A DNA stretch of 34,084 nt from Pseudomonadota bacterium (GCA_029776255.1 JAKOTN010000140.1:1-34084), one strand, 5' to 3'. Positions 19,651-28,316 are shown, numbered from the stretch's first letter. Notes: a model not told the origin generated them from the letters alone. Numbers and translations: made by a program.

Positions 19651-20076
19651 TCAGCGGTTGCGGCCGAATTTTTCGACCAGTTGGCCGAGTTTTTCCGTTC
19701 GCTGCCGGGCCAGTGTTTCGGCTTCGCGCTGCGCCTTGCGCAATTCCGCTTGCTTTTTCAGGCGCTCGCGGATGATTTCCGAGGCGTACTCGCGATGCGC
19801 GGGCGGGATCGCGTCGGCGACCTCTCCGTCCAGGTTCAAGCGCACCGTCGCTTTTTCCATCGACTTCAGATAACGCAGCGAGTGAGTGTGCATGCCCAGG
19901 GCGACGCGCAGTTCCTTGCGGTTCAACTCGGGCAGCCGGCTGAGTAGCTGCTTGTCGATGCCGATGGCCAGTGGCAGGCAGTCGCGAAAAACCGGGAACC
20001 GAGTCTGCAATTCCTTCAGAAGCTGGCGTGCGTTCTGGCTGGTCGCGGAAGGTGGCGTGGGTGTGGTGGTCGTCAT
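19651..20076 (-). CDS. proQ: ProQ/FinO-domain RNA-binding protein
   Basis: A 141-residue RNA chaperone of the ProQ/FinO family, which binds 3' ends of structured small RNAs and mRNAs. The FinO domain covers about residues 15-115: LLKELQTRFPVFRDCLPLAIGID, LPELNRKELRVALGMHTHSLRYL, and a KATVRLNLDGEVADAI turn. It ends in a highly charged helix (RERLKKQAELRKAQREAETL) and lacks the Tudor-like C-terminal domain of E. coli ProQ, as is usual for the short betaproteobacterial/Neisseria forms. The N-terminal dozen residues are Thr/Pro-rich and disordered. It lies between the fatty acyl reductase and the uncharacterised protein, all on the minus strand, with gaps large enough for separate promoters. Confidence 0.88.
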   Translation of the reverse strand: MTTTTPTPPSATSQNARQLLKELQTRFPVFRDCLPLAIGIDKQLLSRLPELNRKELRVALGMHTHSLRYLKSMEKATVRLNLDGEVADAIPPAHREYASEIIRERLKKQAELRKAQREAETLARQRTEKLGQLVEKFGRNR

Positions 20077-20220
20077 GAGTGTCGGGGCGGAAAAAATAGT
20101 CGATCAGGCCCTGCATGGCCGTGAAACGCGAGCAGGTGCGATGGCGGGAGTCGTGGCGAACGTGTCTGGTCCAAGATTATTGTTCCGTCGGCGAGACCGG
20201 AAACGGCCACGGGTTGGCGT

Positions 20221-22200
20221 TCAAAAATGAATCCCGCGCATGATCTGGGAAAAGGCGATCTGGTCGGCGGTCTGGTGCGGGGAGTCCTGCTTTTTGGCGG
20301 CGCTGGAGTCGGGGAACATCCGGAACGAGGTGTTCATGACGATTTGCGCGACCTTGGGCGTCAAGGAATGCAGCAAGGCGCCGAAAATGCCGAGACGGGT
20401 GGCGATGCGAACCGGTTTGTGGATGATCGCCTGGACGATCATCTCGGCCGCTTCTTCAGGCGAGAGGGTCGGGACCTGATCGTAGAGCTTGGTCGGGGCG
20501 ATCATCGGCGTTTTGACCAGCGGCATGTTGATGGTCGTGAAATCGATACCCCGGTCGACGAATTCCGACGCCGCGCAACGGGTCCAGGCATCCATCGCCG
20601 CCTTGGAGGCGACGTAGGCGGAAAATCGCGGCGCATTGGTCAGCACGCCGATCGATGAAATGTTGATGATCTGTCCCTTGCGCTTGGCGATCATTCCCGG
20701 CAGAAAGCCCATGGTCAGGCGCAGCGATCCGAAGTAATTGACTTCCATGGTGCGTTCGAAATCGTGGAAGCGGTCGAAAGAGTTCTCGATGCCGCGACGG
20801 ATCGAGCGGCCGGCGTTGTTGACCAAGATGTCGACGCCGCCATGCTCCTCGGTCATGTACTTCACGAAGGCTTCGCATTGCCCGGGATCGGCGACATCCA
20901 CCGCGCGCGTGATCAGGCGCAGGCCGGCGGCTTCGAATTCCAGCCGGGTGTCTTCGAGCGCCTGCGCGTCGCGGGCGATGGTGACGGCGATCGCGCCGGC
21001 TTCGGCCAGCTTGCGCACGGCGGCCTTGCCGATTCCGGACGATCCGCCGGTGACCAGGACGACCTTGCCGCCGACCTTGCCGCGCAAGGTCAGATCGATG
21101 AACAGATCGGGGTCGAGGTGGCGTTCCCAGTAATCCCACAGGCGCCAGGCATAGCTGTCGAGCGGCGGTACCGCGATGCCGCTGCCCTTGAGCGCGCGCT
21201 GGGTCTCGCGGCAATCGAAACGGGTGGGATAGTTGATGAAATCCAGGACATCGTCCGGCAGGCCGAGATCCTTCATCACCGCGTTGCGGATGCGGCGCAC
21301 CGGCGTCAGCGCGAACATCGCCTTGCGTACCGAGCGCGGAATGAAACCCAGCAGCGCGGCATTGACGCGCATCGCCATCTCGGGCGCGTGCGCGGCGCGG
21401 GCGAAAGTGTTCAGCAAATCGCCGACGCGCATCGGCGTCGGGTCGGTGAGGTGGAAGCAATTGCCGTCCTGCCCCTCCTGATGGGCAATGTGGTCCAACG
21501 CGGCGACGACGAAGTCTACCGGCACGACATTGATGCGGCCGCCTTCGATGCCGATGGTCGGCATCCATGACGGGAACATCTTGCGCATCTTCTGGATCAG
21601 CTTGAAGAAGTAATAGGGGCCGTCGATTTTGTCCATTTCGCCGGTTTGCGAGTCGCCCACGACGATCGCCGGCCGGAAAATGCGCCACGGCACCTTGCAC
21701 TCCCGGCGAACGATTGCTTCGGAGTCGTGCTTGGTGCGGAAATAGGGGTTGTCGAGATTTTCCGCCTCGTCGAACATGTCCTCGCGAAACAGCCCCTCGA
21801 AGAGGCCGGCGGCGGCAATCGAGCTGACCAGATGGAAATGCTTGCTGCCGATCTGTTCAGCCAGACGCACGGTATTGCGCGTGCCATCGACATTGACGCG
21901 CTGCTGATCTTCCGCGCTGGCTTTGAGGTCGTAGAGCGCGGCGAGATGGAAAAAGTGATCGATCTTGCCCTTGAGTTTGCGTGAATCCGGCTTGGCGATG
22001 CCCAGTTCATCTTCCGTCAGATCGCCGACTATCGGGATGACGCGTTTTTCGTCGCAGTCCCAGTACGCGTACAGATCCTGGAGCCGGGGTTCCTCGATGG
22101 CTCGCGTCAGGAAATACACCACGGCGTCGGGGCGGGCCAGCAGTTTCGCGACCAGTCTCTTGCCAATAAAACCGGTGGCACCCGTGACAAAGTAATTCAT
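20221..22200 (-). CDS. Two-domain fatty acyl-CoA reductase (Marinobacter FAR type)
   Basis: A 659-residue fusion of two NADP(H)-binding Rossmann domains. Domain 1 (about 1-360), of the extended SDR/thioester-reductase kind, opens MNYFVTGATGFIGKRLVAKL and has HLVSSIAAAGLFEGLFREDM, the Y-x3-K site in NPYFRTKHDSE and MPTIGIEGGRINVVPVDFVV. Domain 2 (about 380-620) is a classical SDR with VTGGSSGIGKAAVRKLAEAG, NNAGRSIRRGIENSFDRFHD, ISSIGVLTNAPRFSAYVASK and MPLVKTPMIAPTKLYDQVPT. Architecture, length and the closing IMRGIHF closely follow the Marinobacter enzyme that reduces fatty acyl-CoA/ACP to fatty alcohol, and mycobacterial relatives. A wax-ester, ether-lipid or fatty-alcohol role is inferred; no wax synthase is in the window. 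ATG 22200 has GGGAGA upstream. It is divergent from the phasin gene. Confidence 0.85.
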   Translation of the reverse strand: MNYFVTGATGFIGKRLVAKLLARPDAVVYFLTRAIEEPRLQDLYAYWDCDEKRVIPIVGDLTEDELGIAKPDSRKLKGKIDHFFHLAALYDLKASAEDQQRVNVDGTRNTVRLAEQIGSKHFHLVSSIAAAGLFEGLFREDMFDEAENLDNPYFRTKHDSEAIVRRECKVPWRIFRPAIVVGDSQTGEMDKIDGPYYFFKLIQKMRKMFPSWMPTIGIEGGRINVVPVDFVVAALDHIAHQEGQDGNCFHLTDPTPMRVGDLLNTFARAAHAPEMAMRVNAALLGFIPRSVRKAMFALTPVRRIRNAVMKDLGLPDDVLDFINYPTRFDCRETQRALKGSGIAVPPLDSYAWRLWDYWERHLDPDLFIDLTLRGKVGGKVVLVTGGSSGIGKAAVRKLAEAGAIAVTIARDAQALEDTRLEFEAAGLRLITRAVDVADPGQCEAFVKYMTEEHGGVDILVNNAGRSIRRGIENSFDRFHDFERTMEVNYFGSLRLTMGFLPGMIAKRKGQIINISSIGVLTNAPRFSAYVASKAAMDAWTRCAASEFVDRGIDFTTINMPLVKTPMIAPTKLYDQVPTLSPEEAAEMIVQAIIHKPVRIATRLGIFGALLHSLTPKVAQIVMNTSFRMFPDSSAAKKQDSPHQTADQIAFSQIMRGIHF

Positions 22201-22255
22201 TGCTGTGTCTCCCGAAGTCGATGTGGTACGTTGCGCGTGAGCCGGACGGCACATT

Positions 22256-22285
22256 TTGACAAACCGTTCCCGTGGCCTTTAGTGT
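22256..22285 (+). promoter_or_regulatory. Possible promoter for the phasin gene
   Basis: In the 175-base gap between the divergent reductase and phasin genes, a perfect TTGACA (22256-22261) is followed 18 bases later by TAGTGT (22280-22285), a weak -10. This would give a leader of about 85 bases. No operator repeat was recognised; a TetR-type site could sit here given the regulator downstream. Confidence 0.35.
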
Positions 22286-22375
22286 GCGTCCTCTAGATAT
22301 TGTCACTACACTGGCTTTCTAGGGCAAGCAAAACGCATCTCGACCCTGATATCCACTACCTTCAAGGAGAAAAAA

Positions 22376-22906
22376 ATGGGCAAGAAACTCAAGGAACTGG
22401 CTGGCGACGTCTCTGGAAGTCAACTGGCATCGACGGTGAAGGAGTCGGCACAACAAATCTGGCTGGCGGGTCTGGGCGCGTTCGCCAAGGCACAGGAAGA
22501 AGGCGGCAAAGTGTTCGAGGCGCTGGTCCAGGAGGGCGAGAACATTCAGACCAAGACCCGGAAAGTCACTGGAGAGAAAATCGCTCAAGTCGCCGGCAAG
22601 GCATCCGGGACCTGGGATCGTCTGGAGCAGGTATTCGAGGATCGCGTGGCGCGCGCGCTGGGTAGCCTCGGTGTACCAAGCAGACAGGATATCGACCAGT
22701 TGTCGAAACGCGTGGTGGAATTGAGCGCGGCCGTGCAGGCGCTGACCGAGAGTAAACCCGCGGCGGCTGAATCGACCGCCGCCGAACCGGCGGTCGCCAA
22801 GCCCGCCAAGCCACGCGCACCTCGTAAACCCGCCGCCAAGCCGGCGGCTGTCAAACCGGTGACTCCAGCGGACGTATTGAATACGCTGCCGCAAAATCAA
22901 GAATAG
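22376..22906 (+). CDS. PhaF/PhaI-family phasin (PHA granule-associated protein)
   Basis: A 176-residue granule-coat protein. The N-terminal two thirds is a phasin helix with the PhaF/PhaI pattern (IWLAGLGAFAKAQEEGGKVF, EALVQEGENIQTKTRK), then a coiled-coil stretch (DIDQLSKRVVELSAAVQAL). The C-terminal 50 residues are a low-complexity Ala/Pro/Lys tail with PAKPRAPRKPAAKPAAVKP repeats like the histone-H1-like DNA-binding tail of PhaF, which helps place granules on the nucleoid. A strong AAGGAG lies seven bases before the ATG. It heads a rightward group with a patatin-like lipase, a TetR regulator and a TPR protein, and a PHA-system gene lies convergent 3 kb on. The polymer itself (PHA versus a neutral-lipid body) cannot be told from this gene. 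Confidence 0.85.
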   Translation: MGKKLKELAGDVSGSQLASTVKESAQQIWLAGLGAFAKAQEEGGKVFEALVQEGENIQTKTRKVTGEKIAQVAGKASGTWDRLEQVFEDRVARALGSLGVPSRQDIDQLSKRVVELSAAVQALTESKPAAAESTAAEPAVAKPAKPRAPRKPAAKPAAVKPVTPADVLNTLPQNQE

Positions 22907-23029
22907 GTGTGCTTATTGCGCCGGCTTGTACGCGAGGCGTGAGGCCGTGCCGCGCGGGTGTCGACTGCCCGACGGTTGGGGGCTGGCGCGTGTTGGCGTG
23001 ACATCTTTCCAGACCAGGAGCCAGCAATC

Positions 23030-24259
23030 ATGGTCGTTTCGAACAGGACCGCCAAGATCGCTCTAGCGCTTGCTGGAGGTGGGCCGGTGGGTGGAATTTA
23101 CGAGGTCGGGGCCATGGCGGCGCTGGCCGAGGCGCTCGAAGGCATCGATTTCAACGCCTTCGACATTTATGTCGGCGTCAGTTCGGGGGCGTTCATCGCC
23201 GCCAATGTGGCTAACGGCCTGTCCCCGGCGTTGTTGGCGCAGATGCTGGTCGAGAACAGCGCCGACGAGGTGTTCGATTCCGACATGTTGTTGCGTCCGG
23301 CTTTCGGCGAATATATCCATCGGCTGCTGACGGTGCCGGTGTTGTTCTGGTCCTCTTTGCGCCAATATCTTTCCGATCCATGGCATCTCGGCCTGGTCGA
23401 ATCTTTTCAGGGTCTTAGCCACGCCATTCCGACGGGTTTATTCAACGGCTCGGGTATCGATCAATTGTTGACGAAGTTGTTTTCGACGGGTGGCCGGAGC
23501 AACGATTTTCGACGCCTGCGGCATCGGCTGTTCATCGTCGCCACCGATCTCGATACCGGTGAATCGGTGGCTTTCGGCTCCGCCGGGTACGACGATGTGC
23601 CGATTTCCGTCGCCGTGCAAGCCAGTGCCGCCCTGCCTGGCTTGTTCCCACCCGTCCGCATCGCCGATCGCTATTTCGTCGACGGGGCCTTGATCAAGAC
23701 GTTGCATGCGTCGGTCGCCCTGCATGAAGGCGCGGATCTGGTGATTTGCATCAATCCGCTGGTTCCCTTCGACTCGCGCCTGGCGGCCCAGCAGCCGCTG
23801 GAAGCGAAGAATCCGTCTTCGGCGCCGGATCATTTGGTGGAAGGAGGATTGCCGGTGGTGCTCGCGCAAACGTTCCGCGCGATCATCCATTCACGAATGC
23901 GCACGGGGATGGATCGCTATCGATTGGAGTTCGATGGCAAGGATGTGGTGCTGTTCGAGCCGACGCGCGACGACGCGGCGATGTTTTTTACCAATGTGTT
24001 CAGCTATCGAGGCCGTCGCCGCCTTTGCGAACACGCGTATCAACGGACGCGCCGCGATTTGTATCGACGCCGCCACGAACTACAACCGGTGCTCGAGCGG
24101 CACGGTATTCGCCTCAATCTCGGCGTGCTCAAGGACCACAGCCGTTCGCTGCTATCGCATAAGCGGCGACCCGATCTGGCGAGCAGCGCCAGCGCCCTCG
24201 ACGCCTCCTTGCGCGATCTCGAAACCTGGTTGCGGTCTCGGCCACACGTTGCTCCCTGA
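23030..24259 (+). CDS. Patatin-like phospholipase / lipid hydrolase
   Basis: A 409-residue cytosolic acyl hydrolase with a Ser-Asp dyad. Visible: the oxyanion-hole loop LALAGGGPVGGIYEVGAM (residues 12-29), nucleophile elbow GVSSG (Ser51), AVQASAALPGLFPPV, and the DGA catalytic Asp (D218 in YFVDGALIKT). The patatin fold covers about 9-300, followed by an Arg-rich helical C-terminus (RRRLCEHAYQRTRRDLYRRR). ATG 23030 is chosen for the CAGGAG ten bases upstream; the frame extends to 22958 without homology. The position between a phasin and a TetR gene suggests action on granule lipid or polymer. It is not a known PHA-depolymerase sequence, and the substrate is unproven. Confidence 0.85.
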   Translation: MVVSNRTAKIALALAGGGPVGGIYEVGAMAALAEALEGIDFNAFDIYVGVSSGAFIAANVANGLSPALLAQMLVENSADEVFDSDMLLRPAFGEYIHRLLTVPVLFWSSLRQYLSDPWHLGLVESFQGLSHAIPTGLFNGSGIDQLLTKLFSTGGRSNDFRRLRHRLFIVATDLDTGESVAFGSAGYDDVPISVAVQASAALPGLFPPVRIADRYFVDGALIKTLHASVALHEGADLVICINPLVPFDSRLAAQQPLEAKNPSSAPDHLVEGGLPVVLAQTFRAIIHSRMRTGMDRYRLEFDGKDVVLFEPTRDDAAMFFTNVFSYRGRRRLCEHAYQRTRRDLYRRRHELQPVLERHGIRLNLGVLKDHSRSLLSHKRRPDLASSASALDASLRDLETWLRSRPHVAP

Positions 24260-24343
24260 GTTGCCGGTGCAAGAAAGACCAGCCGCTTTTCCTGGTCCGC
24301 CGGTAAAGCGGCGTCGTGGCGTATCGATGTGGCGGAGATGAAC

Positions 24344-25009
24344 ATGGACAGGAAACCCCCGCGCCGTACGCGTGAACGCATCGTCGAAACCAGCCTGCGT
24401 TTGTTCAACGATTTCGGTGAACCGAATGTGACCACCGCGTTCATTGCCGATGAAATGAACATCAGCCCCGGAAATCTCTACTATCACTTTCATAAGAAAG
24501 ACGAAATCGTCGAGGCGATCTTTTCGATGTTCAGGCAGGAAATGGAAAATCTGCTGGCGGCGCCGTCGGCGCGGGCGGCGAACGTGGAAGACATCTGGCT
24601 GTTTTTGCATCTGTTGTTTGAACAAATCTGGAAATACCGGTTTTTTTACCGGGATCTCAACGATTTGCTGACTCGCAATCGCGTTCTCGAAATCAATTTC
24701 CGGCGAATTCTTGAACAAAAAATACACACCGCGCTGGCCTTGTGCGAAGGTCTGGTGTTCACTGGCGCCATGCGTGCCGATGGCGAGGAGTTGCGTGCGC
24801 TGGCGACCAACATGGCGGTGATCGCGACCTATTGGTTATCCTTTGAATACGCCCGCGATCCACGCGGCAATCAGGAAGATGGTCGCATCGGTCGCGGTGT
24901 CCATCAGGTGATGTCGCTTGCCGCGCCGTTTCTGGTCGGCGAGTCGCGCGCGCTGTTCGAACGGCTGTCGCTTGAATACCTTAAACCGCCGAAAGAGGCG
25001 CGCAGTTAA
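24344..25009 (+). CDS. TetR/AcrR-family transcriptional regulator
   Basis: A 221-residue repressor-type regulator. The N-terminal HTH (about 10-55) has the family pattern TRERIVETSLRLFNDFGE, TTAFIADEMNISPGNLYYHF and HKKDEIVEAIF. The remaining helical domain is the ligand/dimer part. GGAG at 24334-24337 gives best spacing to ATG 24344, so that start is preferred over 24338 or GTG 24329. Its neighbours (phasin and patatin upstream, TPR protein 18 bases downstream) make this local group the likely target; PhaD-like regulation by an acyl-CoA is possible but not shown. Tyr/Phe-rich segments such as YRFFYRDLNDLL suggest a hydrophobic ligand pocket. Confidence 0.88.
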   Translation: MDRKPPRRTRERIVETSLRLFNDFGEPNVTTAFIADEMNISPGNLYYHFHKKDEIVEAIFSMFRQEMENLLAAPSARAANVEDIWLFLHLLFEQIWKYRFFYRDLNDLLTRNRVLEINFRRILEQKIHTALALCEGLVFTGAMRADGEELRALATNMAVIATYWLSFEYARDPRGNQEDGRIGRGVHQVMSLAAPFLVGESRALFERLSLEYLKPPKEARS

Positions 25010-25027
25010 CAATCAGGAGAAAAAGAC

Positions 25028-25801
25028 ATGGCGTGGACGACATTTCCCTATCGCGAGACAAGTTATGCCTATCCCGGTAAGGCGCTGGAAAAAAATTGGC
25101 AACGGCTGCACGGTGGCGATTGCGAGCCTTTCCCCGCTGACACCCAGGTACAGGAGGCGTGGCGTCACTACCACGCCGGCGATTTCGCGTTGGCGGTCGA
25201 GGCAGGCTTGGCTTGTGGTTTGAGCGGTTACAATGTCGCCAACAAGGCCGCCGTGGTTTACGCCAGCTATCTCGAGACCGACGATGCCGTCAAGCGGCGC
25301 CTATTGCTGGAGGCGGCGCAGCGTGGCGAGGAACAACAGCACCGGACACCTGAAGACGTTAACGGCTGGTATTTGCATGCGTTCGCACTCGGCCGCTATA
25401 GCCAAAGCATTTCAGTGGCCAAGGCGCTCGCCGAAGGTCTCGGCGGCAAGATCAAGCACAGCTTGAACCGAACGCTGGAACTCGCGCCTCGCCACGCCGA
25501 TGCACGCGTCGCCTTGGGGGCGTATCACGCGGAAGTGATCGACAAGGTCGGCGCGTTGGTCGGGGGCCTTACCTACGGCGCAAAAAAAGACACCGGCAAG
25601 GAACTGCTCGAATCGGCGCTGCAACTCAATCCCGAGTCGGCCATCGCACGCATCGAGTACGCCAACGCCTTGGTGATGATGTTTGGCCGGTCGAAAATGA
25701 AAGAGGCCGAGCGGCTGTACCAGGAGGCCGCGGCATGCCAACCGATGGACGCCATGGAGCGCCTGGATGTCGAGGCGGCGAAAGCGGAATTGGCGGAGTG
25801 A
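25028..25801 (+). CDS. Tetratricopeptide-repeat-like protein
   Basis: A 257-residue all-helical protein without signal peptide, preceded by CAGGAG at good spacing and only 18 bases behind the TetR gene, so probably co-transcribed. TPR-like helix pairs are visible: AWRHYHAGDFALAVEAGLAC, ANKAAVVYASYLETDDAVKR, LNRTLELAPRHADARVALGA and LLESALQLNPESAIARIEYA, followed by MKEAERLYQEAAACQP. It opens WTTFPYRETSYAYPG, a block I cannot assign to a named domain. A scaffold role in storage or lipid metabolism is inferred from position only. Confidence 0.75.
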   Translation: MAWTTFPYRETSYAYPGKALEKNWQRLHGGDCEPFPADTQVQEAWRHYHAGDFALAVEAGLACGLSGYNVANKAAVVYASYLETDDAVKRRLLLEAAQRGEEQQHRTPEDVNGWYLHAFALGRYSQSISVAKALAEGLGGKIKHSLNRTLELAPRHADARVALGAYHAEVIDKVGALVGGLTYGAKKDTGKELLESALQLNPESAIARIEYANALVMMFGRSKMKEAERLYQEAAACQPMDAMERLDVEAAKAELAE

Positions 25802-25857
25802 CGCGATGGCTGGTCAAGGCCAGCCGTACATTGCGTGTTTACCCGCGCCGGGCAGTT

Positions 25858-26151
25858 TCAGGTTGTGGTGGGAAAATTTTCGTCGAAGTACTTGTGCGCT
25901 TCGCGTTCGATGGTCGGCTTGAGCGCGAGAAACAAGAAGCTGAGACGAATACGGATTTCGACGTTCCGGTCGTCGAGCGACAGCATGCCGGAGACACCGG
26001 GGCGGCTGAAGTGCGCGACATCGGTGGCTTCGCTGTCCCACGTGCAAGTTAAATCGAATTTCTCGGCGAGTTCGGTCGTCAGGTGTTCGGCGGCGGCGCG
26101 GGCGGCGGCGCGGCTCTTGCCGTGCTGGCGGAGGAGGATGATATCGCTCAT
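25858..26151 (-). CDS. Polyhydroxyalkanoic acid system family protein
   Basis: A 97-residue protein matching the PHA granule-region family (PHA_gran_rgn): MSDIILLRQHGKSRAAARAA at the N-terminus, followed by AEHLTTELAEKFDL, a TCTWDSEATDVAHFSRPGVS beta segment and the closing EIRIRLSFLFLALKPTIERE. The biochemical function is not established; members are found with PHA-related genes. It lies 18 bases behind rsgA on the minus strand, so it may be expressed with rsgA and the M48 peptidase, and converges with the TPR gene. A short GC hairpin (25808-25825) without a T-run lies between the convergent stops. Confidence 0.8.
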   Translation of the reverse strand: MSDIILLRQHGKSRAAARAAAEHLTTELAEKFDLTCTWDSEATDVAHFSRPGVSGMLSLDDRNVEIRIRLSFLFLALKPTIEREAHKYFDENFPTTT

Positions 26152-26169
26152 GCGTAAAGTCCTGTGGTG

Positions 26170-27036
26170 TTAAGCGGTTTCGGCACAGAGTAAACGGTAC
26201 GCCGCAAAACGGCGCGCGTCGATGCGGCCGTGGGTGACGGCGGCTTGCAGCTCGCAGCCGGGTTCGCGATCATGCCGGCAATCGCGAAAACGGCAGTGGC
26301 CGAGCAAGGGCCGCAATTCGACGAATCCTTGCCCAATCTCGTCCGTGGAGAGATGTCGCAAGCCGAACTCGGTCAGCCCCGGCGAGTCGATCAGCGCCGA
26401 GGCGGCGTTCAACCGATAAAGGCTGGTGTGGGTGGTGGTGTGTTTGCCGGTGTTCAGCGCCTGGGAAATTTCACGGGTGGGCGCGCGGGCGTCGGGAACC
26501 AGGGCATTGGTCAGCGTCGACTTGCCCATGCCGGATTGACCGATCAACAGACTGGTCTGGCCTTCTAGAAACGACCGTAGCGGGCTACCGTCACCGCGCG
26601 CGGACAGCGGTAGCACGCGATAACCCAGTTGCTCGAACGACGCCAGCGTCGCCTTTGCTCCAGGCAAGCGATCATGCAGATCGCACTTGTTGAGCACGAT
26701 CAAAGCCGCGATTCCTTGCGTCTCCGCCGCGACGATGCAGCGGGTGATCAGTTGTTCGGAAAAAGCCGGTTCGGTGGCGACGACGACGATCACTTGCGTG
26801 ACATTGGCGGCAATTAGTCGTTGCTTGAACGTATCCGAGCGGTAAAACAGCGTTTTTCGCGATGTCAGCGCATGTATCACGCCCAAGGTATCGCTTGTTT
26901 CCTCAACCAGGACTTCGTCGCCGCAGACCAATTCGCTTTTTTTACCACGTGGAAAGCAGAGCAGGGTCTTGCCGTCGGGCAATGCGATCCGGTATTGCCG
27001 CCCATGCGCGGCAACCACCGTGCCGATGATGTTCAA
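26170..27036 (-). CDS. rsgA: RsgA, 30S ribosome-maturation GTPase
   Basis: A circularly permuted GTPase that checks late assembly of the 30S subunit. The 288 residues contain an N-terminal OB fold ([20 protein letters not shown]), then G4 NKCD (LIVLNKCDLHDR), G1 GQSGMGKSTLTNAL and G3 DSPGLTEFGL in permuted order. A C-terminal zinc knuckle has ligands in GHCRFRDCRHDREPGC. Its ATG overlaps the stop of the upstream M48 peptidase (ATGA, 27033-27036), so translation is coupled. The gene order htpX/ste24-like, rsgA, opposite orn is common in betaproteobacteria. Confidence 0.96.
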   Translation of the reverse strand: MNIIGTVVAAHGRQYRIALPDGKTLLCFPRGKKSELVCGDEVLVEETSDTLGVIHALTSRKTLFYRSDTFKQRLIAANVTQVIVVVATEPAFSEQLITRCIVAAETQGIAALIVLNKCDLHDRLPGAKATLASFEQLGYRVLPLSARGDGSPLRSFLEGQTSLLIGQSGMGKSTLTNALVPDARAPTREISQALNTGKHTTTHTSLYRLNAASALIDSPGLTEFGLRHLSTDEIGQGFVELRPLLGHCRFRDCRHDREPGCELQAAVTHGRIDARRFAAYRLLCAETA

Positions 27037-28271
27037 ATGTCGCGCAGGCGGGCGATGCGTATCGCCGCCGAGGGGTGCGAATCGTAAAACAGCGAATGCA
27101 GCGGGTCTGGCGTCAAGGTCGCCGCGTTGTCCTCATAGAGCTTGACCAAGGCAGCGATCAGATCCTCGGATGCGGCGTGCGCGGCGGCATAGCGATCGGC
27201 TTCGAATTCATCGCGGCGCGACAGCAGGCTGAACAGCGGGGTCATCAGGAATGTAAACACCGGTCCGGCCAGAAGGAAGAGCGTCAATCCCAGCGCGGTG
27301 TTTTGACCATGCACGCCCAGCCCGTTGAAAAACCAGCGCGAATCGATCAGTTGACCGAGCACGGCGAGAAAAAAAAGCGACATGGCGAACAGCAGGACAA
27401 TGCGCTTGATGACGTGTCGATGTGCGAAATGGCCCAGTTCATGGGCCAGGACGGCTTCGATTTCGGCGGTTTGCAGGCGGTCGAGCAGGGTGTCGAAAAA
27501 AACGATGCGTTTATTCTTGCCAAAGCCGGTGAAATAGGCGTTGCCATGACTGGAGCGTCTGGAACCGTCCATCACGAACAGTCCGGAACTGGTGAACCCG
27601 CAGCGGTTCAACAACGCTTCGACACGCGTTTTCAATGACGCGTCCGCCAATGGCGCGAACTTGTTGAACAGCGGCGCGACCCAGGTCGGATAGATGAACA
27701 GAATCAGCAGATTGAAAGCGCACCAGAACAGCCACACGTCAAACCACCACCGTTCTCCCATCCGCGCCATCAGCCAGAGAACGGCCAGCAAAACCGGCAC
27801 CCCGACGACGACTCCCAGCGCAGCGTGCTTGACGAGATCGATGGCGAAGAGTTTGCCGCTCATGCGGTTGAAGCCGAAGCGCTCCTCGATGATGAACTGA
27901 CGATAGATGGCCAGCGGCAGATCGATGAGAGAGGTCAACGCGAAGACGCTGAAAATCAGGACGACGCCGTAAAACAGGCCATCGAAATGCGCCGACCAGA
28001 ACTCGTGCAGCCATTGCAGACCGCCACCCAATGTCAGTGCGAGTAGAACCACGACATCGACCGCGAGCGCGAAGTGACCGAAGCGGGTACGTGCAAGGGT
28101 GTAATCGGCGGCTTTTTGATGCGCTGGCAGCGCGACCTGGTCGACGAAACTGCTTGGAACAGCGCCACGATGGGCTGCGACATGTGCGATTTGGCGCCGT
28201 GCGAGCCAGGTCCGCAAGACGACCATGACGGTGACGGCGGCGAGAAAAGCGAGGGAAAAGGAATTCAGCAT
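27033..28271 (-). CDS. M48 family (Ste24-type) integral-membrane metalloprotease
   Basis: A 412-residue membrane zinc protease of the CAAX-protease/Ste24 type. The N-terminal M48_N region (about 1-200) has several transmembrane helices and the motifs [16 protein letters not shown] and [14 protein letters not shown]. The catalytic domain carries HELGH near residue 277 ([13 protein letters not shown]) with the third ligand Glu in [32 protein letters not shown] is the family's conserved substrate-strand segment. Its role in bacteria is membrane-protein quality control or unknown processing. It is divergent from orn (45 bases between starts) and overlaps rsgA by 4 bases. Confidence 0.92.
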   Translation of the reverse strand: MLNSFSLAFLAAVTVMVVLRTWLARRQIAHVAAHRGAVPSSFVDQVALPAHQKAADYTLARTRFGHFALAVDVVVLLALTLGGGLQWLHEFWSAHFDGLFYGVVLIFSVFALTSLIDLPLAIYRQFIIEERFGFNRMSGKLFAIDLVKHAALGVVVGVPVLLAVLWLMARMGERWWFDVWLFWCAFNLLILFIYPTWVAPLFNKFAPLADASLKTRVEALLNRCGFTSSGLFVMDGSRRSSHGNAYFTGFGKNKRIVFFDTLLDRLQTAEIEAVLAHELGHFAHRHVIKRIVLLFAMSLFFLAVLGQLIDSRWFFNGLGVHGQNTALGLTLFLLAGPVFTFLMTPLFSLLSRRDEFEADRYAAAHAASEDLIAALVKLYEDNAATLTPDPLHSLFYDSHPSAAIRIARLRDI

Positions 28272-28316
28272 ACGGCTGTGACAAAATACGTCATTTCACG
28301 GAACCACGCGGATTAT

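Noticed and set aside
19556-20116. Upstream extension of the 18995-19555 gene
   Set aside because: The extra ~187 codons only re-read proQ in another frame; ATG 19555 has its own ribosome-binding site.
20456-21700. 414-codon second minus-strand frame within the acyl reductase
   Set aside because: It is a +1 shadow of the reductase, with Arg/Gly/His-rich unstructured composition.
24268-24315. GACCAG..CTGGTC and CCGCTTT..AAAGCGG inverted repeats before the TetR gene
   Set aside because: They could be a TetR operator, but half-site spacing is irregular and such short repeats are expected by chance in this composition.
25808-25825. GGCTGG/CCAGCC hairpin between the convergent TPR and PHA-system genes
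   Set aside because: Only six base pairs and no T-run on either strand; too weak to call a terminator.
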